Positions 1 to 5,342 of a DNA stretch of 6,961 nt are shown in pieces; within the stretch, counting starts at the first letter, position 1; each line of letters starts with the position of its first letter. The position numbers and the translations under genes were made by a program. The DNA is from Hyphomicrobiales bacterium (GTDB taxonomy: Bacteria > Pseudomonadota > Alphaproteobacteria > Rhizobiales > Aestuariivirgaceae), in contig JABDJG010000194.1 in NCBI GenBank assembly GCA_013002595.1, forward strand, positions 1 to 6,961, written 5' to 3'. Below the pieces are notes generated by a model. It had not been told where the DNA came from, did no database searches, and saw only the letters and a list, made by a program, of their open reading frames with translations.

Positions 1-117
1 ATGCTGAATGGTGTGCGTATCGAGGGCGACAGTGTCACCACCGACACCGTTGTCATGCGTTCAGCCACTGGCACCGTGCGCTGGATCAAGAACCGGGGCC
101 GTATCAACAAGAGCTGA
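1..117 (+). CDS. glpX: Fructose-1,6-bisphosphatase class II (GlpX), C-terminal end only
   Basis: This is the last 38 codons of a gene that begins before the window and stops at TGA 115-117. The tail has the pattern expected at the GlpX C-terminus: a short glycine and acidic stretch, then TTDTVVMRSATGTVRWIK (residues 13-30 of the visible part), where MRS-TGTVRWI is characteristic. GlpX hydrolyses fructose-1,6-bisphosphate to fructose-6-phosphate in cytosolic gluconeogenesis. The catalytic and metal-binding residues lie upstream and cannot be inspected. The ATG at position 1 is an internal methionine, not the start. The stop overlaps the recJ start by one base (TGATG), which suggests co-transcription and translational coupling. 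The glpX-recJ order is, from memory, common in Rhizobiales and supports the assignment. The fragment is short, so the call depends on this motif plus context. Confidence 0.82.
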   Translation: MLNGVRIEGDSVTTDTVVMRSATGTVRWIKNRGRINKS

Positions 118-1907
118 TGCCCGATACCGATTTTTTTCTGGGGGTCGAACGTTCCATCCTGGGCCAGCCATGGCGCGCGCGCCTAAGTGACAATCGCTCG
201 GCGCTGGCTATTTCTGAGCGTCTCGATCTGCCGGAAATTCTCGGCCGTGTCCTGGCCGGCAGAAACGTCTCGGCCGATGAGGCCGAAGCCTTCTTGAACC
301 CTACATTGCGGGCTCTGATGCCGGCGCCCGAAAAACTGCGCGACATGAACAAGGGCGCTGAGCGCATCGCAGCAGCCGTCATGCACGGCGAGACCATCGG
401 CATCATTGGTGACTACGACGTCGACGGCATGACCTCGTGCGCGGTCCTGTCGATGTTCCTCAATGCGGCCGGCACCAATCCTGAAATACACATTCCTCAT
501 CGGGTAACCGAAGGCTACGGCCCCAGCCGGCAAGCGGTTGAAACGCTTCAGGCCAAAGGGTCTCAGATGATCGTGACGCTTGACTGCGGGGTCATGGCGC
601 ACGATTCCATGGATCATGCCGCCGAATTGGGGATCGACACGGTTATCGTCGATCATCATCAGGTTTCCGAAGTTCTGCCGCAGGCCATGGCGATCATCAA
701 TCCGAACCGTAACGATGATCTTTCCGGCGTTGGCTATCTGTGCGCTGCCGGCGTTACCATGATCCTGGTGGCGGCAACCAACCGGGTACTGCGGGAGGCC
801 GGCTGGTGGTCTGATGAGCGGCCCGCGCCGGACATTTTGCAGTGGCTCGACCTCGTTGCCCTCGGCACCGTCTGTGATGTCGTGCCGCTCATGGGCCTCA
901 ACCGGGCTTATGTCACTCAGGGCCTCAAAGTCATGTCGAGCCGCGGCAACACCGGCTTGACGGCACTGGCCGATGCAGCCCGCCTCAACCGAAGACCGGA
1001 TGTCTACGCGCTTGGTTTCCTGCTTGGGCCACGCCTCAATGCGGCTGGCCGCATTGGCAGTGCCATGCTCGGGCTTGAATTGTTGACGGCAACCGATCGT
1101 GGCAAGGCCATGAACATTGCCCAGCAGCTGGAAAAACTGAACCGCGAGCGCCAGGAAATTGAACTGCAGATCGTCGCATCAGCAACCGCGCAGGCGGAAG
1201 CAGCCCTTGGCAAGGCGTCCAATCTGCCGATCCTGGTCGTTTCGGGTGAAAATTGGCACGCCGGCGTCTTGGGGCTGGTTGCTTCGCGCTTGAAGGAACG
1301 CTTCGATCTGCCATGCTTTGCGCTTGGCCACACGCCCGGCGATGAGATCGCCAGCGGGTCGGGCCGTTCAATCCCCGGCGTTGATCTTGGCTCCGCTGTC
1401 CAGGGCGCCGTTGCCGAAGGTGTCGTCATCAAGGGCGGCGGTCATGCCATGGCAGCCGGTCTGACCCTTGAGATCGGCCAGATCGGGGCGCTGAGAGCCT
1501 ACCTTGAAAACCATCTTGCCGATGATGTGAAAACCGCCGGCGAACTCAAGGCGCTTGAAATCGATGGTGCCGTGTCGGCATCCGGTGCCAGCATCGCGCT
1601 GATCGAGACCTTGGAGAGGGCAGGGCCGTATGGCAGTGGCAATCCGGCCCCGGTTTTTGCCTTGCCGGCGCACCGTGTCGCCTATGCCGACGCTGCCGGC
1701 GCGGACCATGTGCGGTGTACATTGCAGGCCGCCGACGGGGCCAGGATCAATGCAATTGCCTTTCGTGCACTTCATACCGAGTTGGGCGAATTGTTGCTCA
1801 CAGAGCGCGGTAAACCGCTCCATATCGCCGGCCGCTTGTCCGTCAATGACTGGGGCGGATCGCGCAAACCCCAACTAATGATCGCGGATGCGGCATTTGT
1901 GCCGTAA
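117..1907 (+). CDS. recJ: Single-stranded-DNA-specific 5'-3' exonuclease RecJ
   Basis: Encodes 596 residues, a normal RecJ length. RecJ degrades single-stranded DNA 5' to 3' in RecF-pathway recombination, mismatch repair and base-excision repair, using Mn/Mg. The DHH domain shows DYDVDG at 99-104, TLDCG at 154-158 (D156), the signature DHH at 179-181 and GTVCDVVPL at 250-258 (D254). LNAAGRIGSA follows at 307-316. The DHHA1 domain has GGGHAMAAG at 440-448 (H443), and the C-terminal OB-type region begins around GSGNPAPVFA at 506-515. A glutamate/glutamine-rich helical stretch near 333-360 connects the two catalytic parts. All key metal ligands appear intact, so an active enzyme is expected. The ATG overlaps the glpX stop, with a weak AAGAG three bases upstream, so coupling is the likely initiation mode. 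It ends in tandem TAA TAA codons, with tRNA-Glu about 58 bases downstream. Confidence 0.97.
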   Translation: MPDTDFFLGVERSILGQPWRARLSDNRSALAISERLDLPEILGRVLAGRNVSADEAEAFLNPTLRALMPAPEKLRDMNKGAERIAAAVMHGETIGIIGDYDVDGMTSCAVLSMFLNAAGTNPEIHIPHRVTEGYGPSRQAVETLQAKGSQMIVTLDCGVMAHDSMDHAAELGIDTVIVDHHQVSEVLPQAMAIINPNRNDDLSGVGYLCAAGVTMILVAATNRVLREAGWWSDERPAPDILQWLDLVALGTVCDVVPLMGLNRAYVTQGLKVMSSRGNTGLTALADAARLNRRPDVYALGFLLGPRLNAAGRIGSAMLGLELLTATDRGKAMNIAQQLEKLNRERQEIELQIVASATAQAEAALGKASNLPILVVSGENWHAGVLGLVASRLKERFDLPCFALGHTPGDEIASGSGRSIPGVDLGSAVQGAVAEGVVIKGGGHAMAAGLTLEIGQIGALRAYLENHLADDVKTAGELKALEIDGAVSASGASIALIETLERAGPYGSGNPAPVFALPAHRVAYADAAGADHVRCTLQAADGARINAIAFRALHTELGELLLTERGKPLHIAGRLSVNDWGGSRKPQLMIADAAFVP

Positions 1908-1925
1908 TAACGGTGAATTGGCGGG

Positions 1926-1954
1926 TTGCTATAGTGCGCAAACAGCCCTATAGA
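1926..1954 (+). promoter_or_regulatory. Probable sigma-70 promoter of tRNA-Glu
   Basis: A -35 like TTGCTA (1926-1931) and a -10 like TATAGA (1949-1954) are separated by 17 bases. Each matches the consensus at 4 of 6 positions. The predicted start is about 1961, a few bases before the mature tRNA at 1966. The two elements sit within an inverted repeat, GTTGCTATAG (1925-1934) against CTATAGAAAC (1948-1957), with one mismatch. Strength and use are inferred. Confidence 0.4.
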
Positions 1955-1965
1955 AACGTCGCGCA

Positions 1966-2040
1966 GCGCCCTTCGTCTATCGGTTAGGACGCCAGCCTTT
2001 CACGCTGGAAAGAGGGGTTCGATTCCCCTAGGGCGCGCCA
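1966..2040 (+). tRNA. tRNA-Glu (anticodon UUC)
   Basis: A full cloverleaf can be folded by hand. The acceptor stem GCGCCCT (1966-1972) pairs with AGGGCGC ending at 2036. The D stem is GTCT/GGAC. The anticodon stem CCAGC (1992-1996) pairs with GCTGG, around loop CTTTCAC with anticodon TTC at 1999-2001. A four-base variable loop follows, then T stem AGGGG/CCCCT with loop TTCGATT. The discriminator is G2037 and CCA is encoded at 2038-2040. Total length is 75 bases including CCA. It is probably transcribed from its own promoter just upstream rather than as part of recJ. No integrase gene or duplicated 3' end was seen that would mark it as an integration site. Confidence 0.97.
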
Positions 2041-2051
2041 ATCCTCCGATT

Positions 2052-2080
2052 TTGACATGCATGGGATCATGCTGGATGCT
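2052..2080 (+). promoter_or_regulatory. Possible promoter of the Gfa-family gene, with a dyad in the spacer
   Basis: A perfect -35 consensus TTGACA lies at 2052-2057. Seventeen bases later is a weak -10, GATGCT (2075-2080, 3 of 6 matches). The predicted start near 2087 would give a leader of about 30 bases to the ATG at 2118. The spacer contains the inverted repeat GCATG-ggat-CATGC (2059-2072), which could bind a regulator. The weak -10 keeps the confidence low. Confidence 0.35.
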
Positions 2081-2094
2081 GCAGGGGTTGCGGT

Positions 2095-2106
2095 CATACC
2101 GGTATG
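2095..2106 (+). promoter_or_regulatory. Perfect 12-bp palindrome before the Gfa-family start (operator candidate)
   Basis: CATACCGGTATG is a perfect palindrome. It touches the GGGAG ribosome binding site (2106-2110) and ends 11 bases before the ATG at 2118. It has no spacer, so it would make a poor RNA hairpin and is better read as a possible protein-binding site on DNA. No cognate regulator gene is visible in the window. Confidence 0.3.
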
Positions 2107-2117
2107 GGAGCTTTATC

Positions 2118-2594
2118 ATGCAACTCGAAGGATCTTGTTATTGCGGCGCGGTCAGGTTTTCCTGTGAGGCCTATGCGCCGGTGCCCTATCTGCGCTGTTA
2201 CTGCTCGATCTGCCGCAAGACGGGTGGCGGCGGCGGTTACGCCATCAATCTTGGTGCCAGGGCGGCTGGCCTGAAAGTCTCCGGCAGCGAGAACATCTCT
2301 GTCTTTCACGCCGTGATAGACGGTGAACAAAGCCCGGCTGAACGGCGCTTTTGCAGCAAATGCGGTTCAGCCCTATGGGTCCAGGATCCGCGCTGGCCTG
2401 ATCTCCTGCATCCGTTCGCCAGTGCGATCGATACCGAGCTGCCGCAACCGCCTGAACACATTCACATCATGCTGAGTGCCAAACCTGGCTGGGTGCGCGT
2501 CGATGACAGCGGGAGTGAAGATCGCTTCGATGCCTACCCGCCCGACAGCCTCGAGGACTGGCACCGCCGCCATAAGGTCCTGTCTGGCGATTAA
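2118..2594 (+). CDS. Gfa-family zinc protein (glutathione-dependent formaldehyde-activating enzyme-like)
   Basis: Encodes 158 residues of the Gfa/CENP-V zinc fold. All seven family cysteines are present: C7-x-C9 (GSCYCGAVRF), C27-x-C29-x-x-C32 (RCYCSICRKTGG) and C79-x-x-C82 (FCSKCGSALW). These normally bind two zinc ions, one structural and one linked to glutathione or substrate. The founding member speeds formation of S-hydroxymethylglutathione from formaldehyde and glutathione. Most paralogues are uncharacterised, so this reaction is not assured here. The ATG at 2118 is preferred because GGGAG lies seven bases upstream and the Gfa fold starts at once. An in-frame TTG at 2052 would coincide with the candidate -35 hexamer. 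The gene converges on the alpha/beta hydrolase gene, and the stop codons overlap (2591-2594). The protein has no signal peptide, so it is probably cytosolic. Confidence 0.88.
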   Translation: MQLEGSCYCGAVRFSCEAYAPVPYLRCYCSICRKTGGGGGYAINLGARAAGLKVSGSENISVFHAVIDGEQSPAERRFCSKCGSALWVQDPRWPDLLHPFASAIDTELPQPPEHIHIMLSAKPGWVRVDDSGSEDRFDAYPPDSLEDWHRRHKVLSGD

Positions 2595-3514
2595 GTGTAT
2601 GGCCACTCGCCTGCGCCAAGCGCCCTTGCGGCCTCGACAATGCGGCTAAAGCTTGCTCGTGCGCGTTCGACACTGTGCCGGGCGCGCAAGTAGCCATGCA
2701 CCAGACCGTCCTCGTTGATCCAGACTACCTTGCCGCCGGCAGCGTGGATCTTGTCGCGGTAATGCCGGCCATCGTCGCTCAAGGGGTCACACTGGGCACT
2801 GACGATCACCGTCGCCGGCAGGCCGGTAAAGTCGCTGTCGTCAAGCGGTGAGGCGGTCACGTCTCCGGCCGGCCTGCCACCGTCGTACCTCACATCCGTG
2901 TAGTAGAGCACCTCATCGCGGGTCAGCAGGGGGGCATTGGCCTGGGTGATATAGGACCCTTCATCGACATTGCCGCCGAGACCCGGGTAAATCAGCACCT
3001 GGCCGGCAATCGAAACCTCCTGGCCCCGGATCGCATGCGCCACGGCTGCTGCCAAGTTGCCACCGGCGCTGTCGCCGGCCAGCACGATCGGCTGGCGCCA
3101 TCGATCTGCCGCCCACACGGTTGCCTGATAGCTGTCATCAAAGGCGGCCGGGTGTTTGTGCTCGGGCGCCAGCCGGTAATCGACGGCCACCACTCGGTAT
3201 CCGGTCCGCGCGCACAATTCGGCGCATACCCCGTCATGACTGTCCAGCCCGCCGAGAATGAAACCACCACCGTGGAAATAGATAATCGTGATGTCATGCC
3301 CGCCGGTCTCGTAGATGCGTACCGGGATATGCGCGATGTGGCGGTCCTCGGTGTTGACGCCAGCCGGCCTTTGGCTGGCGAACACCCGGCTCATGTTATC
3401 GTAGACCTCACGGTTCTTGGGCACAGACCAGGTCGCGGCATCAGCCGGATAGTGCGCCAGGGTCTTACCGATAAATGCCCAGGTCTCGGCGTCTATGATC
3501 TGTTCGTAATCCAT
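2591..3514 (-). CDS. Alpha/beta hydrolase of the hormone-sensitive lipase (HSL) family, esterase-like
   Basis: Encodes 307 residues counted from the ATG at 3514. HSL-family landmarks appear in order: oxyanion-hole HGGGF at 81-85, DYRLAPEHKHPAAF (112-125), and nucleophile elbow GDSAGG at 147-152 with S149. The rest of the triad is D243 (CDPLSDDG) and H273 (VHGY). The enzyme should hydrolyse short-chain carboxylic esters or related acyl compounds in the cytosol; the physiological substrate is unknown. The start at 3514 is chosen because AAGG precedes it and because MDYE-IIDAETWAFI resembles the N-terminus I recall for this subfamily. An in-frame ATG at 3541 would add nine residues but lacks a clear ribosome binding site. 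It is the third gene of the minus-strand run after glyoxalase I and the SET gene, 33 bases after the SET stop (6 with the longer start). It shares TTAA with the convergent Gfa gene. Confidence 0.92.
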   Translation of the reverse strand: MDYEQIIDAETWAFIGKTLAHYPADAATWSVPKNREVYDNMSRVFASQRPAGVNTEDRHIAHIPVRIYETGGHDITIIYFHGGGFILGGLDSHDGVCAELCARTGYRVVAVDYRLAPEHKHPAAFDDSYQATVWAADRWRQPIVLAGDSAGGNLAAAVAHAIRGQEVSIAGQVLIYPGLGGNVDEGSYITQANAPLLTRDEVLYYTDVRYDGGRPAGDVTASPLDDSDFTGLPATVIVSAQCDPLSDDGRHYRDKIHAAGGKVVWINEDGLVHGYLRARHSVERARASFSRIVEAARALGAGEWPYT

Positions 3515-3547
3515 CGCACCTTCGAGTGTTGTGTGGTTCATGTTGTG

Positions 3548-3934
3548 TCAAACGACTTCGAATCCGACATCGTCATGGTTGTCGAGGTCCCGGTTGTAGT
3601 TGATGGTGATTTCTTCACCGGGCTCTATATCGCGCAGCGCAACATAGATTTGAGTATCGTCGCCTTCGCGCCAGTACTGCGCATTCGGCTTGAAGCTGTG
3701 GTTGTACAAAGAGCCGTAGCCGAGCGCCAAGGCGATCTCGCCTTCCTCCCATTCAAACACGTAGCCGGCCAGCTTTGATGTTCTATCCTGCCCGTAAATA
3801 TCGTCTTCCGGCAGGATCAGTACCGGCACTCTTTCGATTTCCGCATCCTTTGGAATGCGTCTGACGGCAAACACGCCAAGGCCTTTGTTGGCGGCTTCCT
3901 TGATTGTGATCAGTGTGCTTTGGACATGCGCCAT
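3548..3934 (-). CDS. Small SET-domain protein, putative lysine methyltransferase
   Basis: Encodes 128 residues that are almost entirely a SET domain. KGLGVFAVRRIPKDAEI (17-33) is the N-terminal SET strand with the S-adenosylmethionine-contacting GxG. GYGSLYNHSFKPNAQY (72-87) holds the N78-H79-S80 motif, and IEPGEEITINY (103-113) ends in the catalytic-type Y113. There are no pre-SET or post-SET cysteine clusters. SET proteins transfer methyl groups from S-adenosylmethionine to lysine side chains; this bacterial one has no evident substrate. The ATG at 3934 is preferred. It lies eight bases after the glyoxalase stop, with TAGG about seven bases upstream, and it leaves a compact complete domain. 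A GTG at 3976 would overlap the glyoxalase gene and add 14 residues unlike the family. It is probably co-transcribed with its neighbours on both sides. Confidence 0.88.
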   Translation of the reverse strand: MAHVQSTLITIKEAANKGLGVFAVRRIPKDAEIERVPVLILPEDDIYGQDRTSKLAGYVFEWEEGEIALALGYGSLYNHSFKPNAQYWREGDDTQIYVALRDIEPGEEITINYNRDLDNHDDVGFEVV

Positions 3935-3942
3935 TGCGCGGC

Positions 3943-4362
3943 CTACCAGTGCCCGGTGTTCTCCATCGAAACCCACGGCTCGGCGGGTTCCTTGGCATCG
4001 CCTTTTTGTAGCAGCTCCACCGAAATGTTATCCGGCGAACGCACAAACGCCATCCGTCCGTCACGTGGCGGACGATTGATCGTCACACCGTGATCCATCA
4101 GCCGCTGGCATGATGCGTAGACATCATCGACAGCAAAGGCCAGATGGCCGAAATTGCGGCCTTCATCGTAATCTTCCGGGTCCCAGTTGTACGTCAGTTC
4201 GATTTCGGCATCCGGCGTCTCGGGCGCCGCCAGAAAAATCAGCGTAAAGCGGCCATCCGGATAGTCATTGCGCCGGTTCTCCTTGAGGCCCAGCGCATCG
4301 CAGTAAAACGCAATCGACTGATCAACGTCTTTGACCCGCACCATGGTATGAAGGTATTTCAT
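3943..4362 (-). CDS. gloA: Glyoxalase I (lactoylglutathione lyase)
   Basis: Encodes 139 residues, close to the E. coli enzyme. Glyoxalase I isomerises the methylglyoxal-glutathione hemithioacetal to S-D-lactoylglutathione, the first step of methylglyoxal detoxification in the cytosol. The four metal ligands align with E. coli H5, E56, H74 and E122: H5 in MKYLHTM, E55 in IELTYNW, H73 in FGHLAF and E116 in ISVELL. The two beta-alpha-beta-beta-beta modules are about 1-60 and 70-118. The C-terminal tail (about 120-139) is slightly longer than in E. coli. There is no long zinc-type insertion, so the nickel/cobalt type is the better guess. The ATG at 4362 has GGAGA five bases upstream. It is the first gene of the minus-strand run and divergent from the sirtuin gene across a 65-bp shared control region. 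Confidence 0.95.
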   Translation of the reverse strand: MKYLHTMVRVKDVDQSIAFYCDALGLKENRRNDYPDGRFTLIFLAAPETPDAEIELTYNWDPEDYDEGRNFGHLAFAVDDVYASCQRLMDHGVTINRPPRDGRMAFVRSPDNISVELLQKGDAKEPAEPWVSMENTGHW

Positions 4363-4427
4363 GTTTTCTCCGTTCGAAGTTGATTGGCTGCAATATAACG
4401 GCGAACCTAAACCGGGATGAGGCCACT
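4363..4427. promoter_or_regulatory. Shared divergent control region, glyoxalase I / sirtuin
   Basis: These 65 bases separate the two start codons. The AT-rich core CAATATAACG (4391-4400) offers a -10 on each strand: TATAAC (4394-4399) toward the sirtuin and TATATT (complement of 4392-4397) toward glyoxalase I. Each would give a leader of roughly 20 bases. No convincing -35 hexamer was found at normal spacing for either, so the calls are tentative. GGAGA (glyoxalase) and GAGG (sirtuin, 4419-4422) are the ribosome binding sites. The overlap of the two -10 elements would make the promoters mutually exclusive or co-regulated. Confidence 0.35.
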
Positions 4428-5162
4428 TTGAAAGACCGTTTGAAACAATTCGTCGATGAAGCAAGCCGGATTGTCGGCTTTACCGGTGCGGGCATCAGCA
4501 CCGAGTGTGGCATACCCGACTTCCGTTCGCCCGGCGGCATCTGGTCGAAATACAAACCGATTGATTTCCAGACCTTCATGTCAACTCCCGAGATGCGCCG
4601 CGAGGCTTTGTCGCGGTATCTCAAGATTCGCGAACATGTCGGAAATGTAAGCCCGGGCAGGGGACACAGAGCGCTTGCTGAGATGGCGCGAGGCGGGCGT
4701 TTGACCCATGTCGTGACCCAGAACATCGATGGACTGCACCAGGCATCGGGCATCGATGACGATAGGATCGTCGAGCTGCATGGCAATGGCACATATGCAA
4801 AATGCCTTGAGTGTGACGCCCGGCACGAACTGGACTGGATCGCCCTGGAACTCGACAGGATACCAGGTGCACCTTCGTGTCTGGAATGTGGCGGCATCGT
4901 GAAGACCGCGACGATCTCGTTTGGCCAGGCGATGCCGCAGGACCAGATGATCCGTGCGCAGGCTGCAACCTTGGATTGTGATCTGTTTTTGGCCATAGGC
5001 ACATCGCTTGTCGTGCAGCCGGCTGCCGAATTTCCGTTGATTGCCAAGCAAAATGGCGCCAGGCTGGTCATCATCAATCGGGAAGAAACACCCTTGGACA
5101 GCTTTGCCGATCTGGTGATCTATCAGGATATTGGCGATGTTCTTGAAATCTTCCTGCCCTGA
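4428..5162 (+). CDS. Sir2-family NAD-dependent protein deacylase (sirtuin)
   Basis: Encodes 244 residues with a complete sirtuin core. It uses NAD to remove acyl groups from lysine, releasing nicotinamide and O-acyl-ADP-ribose. GAGISTECGIPDFRSPGG (20-37) is the NAD-binding motif, TQNIDGLHQASG (97-108) follows, and HGN holds catalytic H118. The zinc ribbon is C126-x-x-C129 and C151-x-x-C154. GTSLVVQPAAEFP is at 191-203 and INREETPLD at 216-224. The usual F-G-E before the MP/LP turn is F-G-Q here (165-167). The Tyr-x-x-Arg that marks class III desuccinylases is not evident (Y64-L-K-I), so deacetylation or another neutral acyl removal is the better guess. The TTG at 4428 has GAGG five bases upstream and lies after the candidate -10. 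A TTG at 4380 would precede that -10 and lacks a good ribosome binding site. The gene could be called cobB/sir2, but no symbol is claimed. Confidence 0.93.
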   Translation: MKDRLKQFVDEASRIVGFTGAGISTECGIPDFRSPGGIWSKYKPIDFQTFMSTPEMRREALSRYLKIREHVGNVSPGRGHRALAEMARGGRLTHVVTQNIDGLHQASGIDDDRIVELHGNGTYAKCLECDARHELDWIALELDRIPGAPSCLECGGIVKTATISFGQAMPQDQMIRAQAATLDCDLFLAIGTSLVVQPAAEFPLIAKQNGARLVIINREETPLDSFADLVIYQDIGDVLEIFLP

Positions 5163-5179
5163 CGCAACGAACGAATCAT

Positions 5180-5192
5180 TTTTGTGACAAAA
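5180..5192 (+). repeat. Palindrome TTTTGTGACAAAA with outer arms
   Basis: TTTTGT-G-ACAAAA is a perfect odd palindrome 17 bases after the sirtuin stop. Outside it, ACGAA (5171-5175) and TTCGT (5193-5197) are also complementary, with a four-base bulge on the left. As RNA it could form a small hairpin; as DNA it resembles a dimer-binding operator with TGTGA half-site character. It has no following T run and is not a convincing terminator. Confidence 0.4.
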
Positions 5193-5229
5193 TTCGTATT
5201 GTGATGTGCTGCTGGCAGCAAATTTTGTC
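5186..5229 (+). repeat. Nested inverted repeat (9-bp outer, 5-bp inner)
   Basis: GACAAAATT (5186-5194) is an exact reverse complement of AATTTTGTC (5221-5229). Inside, TGCTG (5207-5211) pairs with CAGCA (5216-5220) around CTGG. The inner stem abuts the right outer arm, so the two could stack with a 12-base bulge at 5195-5206. It overlaps the palindrome at 5180-5192, so the two structures exclude each other. Confidence 0.45.
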
Positions 5230-5289
5230 CCTTGCGGTGAAAAAGTTTACTGTGGAAAGTTTTTGTCAGGTGATCGCCAATTGCCCGCT

Positions 5290-5326
5290 TGCAACACAGA
5301 AAACTGTTCAATTTGAAGGTGTTGCA
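5290..5326 (+). repeat. Inverted repeat TGCAACAC / GTGTTGCA
   Basis: Perfect 8-bp arms at 5290-5297 and 5319-5326 enclose a 21-base loop that contains the small odd palindrome TTCAA-T-TTGAA (5307-5317). The right arm overlaps the left arm of the next inverted repeat by four bases. It can also pair with a second TGCAACA copy at 5370-5376. Confidence 0.45.
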
Positions 5327-5342
5327 CTCATGCTGCAGTGCA
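5323..5342 (+). repeat. Inverted repeat TGCACT / AGTGCA
   Basis: Perfect 6-bp arms at 5323-5328 and 5337-5342 flank an 8-base loop. The left arm shares bases 5323-5326 with the right arm of the preceding inverted repeat, so an RNA could form only one of the two stems at a time. Confidence 0.4.

Noticed and set aside
104..1874. Several minus-strand open frames of 100-170 codons inside recJ
   Set aside because: All lie antisense to an intact recJ with full motifs and show no domain features; they reflect GC-rich codon structure.
1925..1957. Inverted repeat GTTGCTATAG / CTATAGAAAC as a recJ terminator
   Set aside because: The arms are AT-rich with no T run after them, and the same bases make a better promoter for tRNA-Glu at 17-base spacing.
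1966..2040. tRNA-Glu as an attachment site for a mobile island
   Set aside because: No second copy of the tRNA 3' end was found in the window, and there is no integrase, transposase or phage gene.
3035..3778. Plus-strand 247-codon open frame
   Set aside because: It runs antisense through the hydrolase and SET genes, both of which have clear catalytic motifs. Its translation shows no recognisable domain, and long antisense frames are common in GC-rich genes.
4322..5077. Minus-strand 251-codon open frame
   Set aside because: It is antisense to the sirtuin, spans the divergent promoter, and its translation is low in recognisable structure and rich in Ser, Cys and Arg. It is a shadow of the sirtuin gene.
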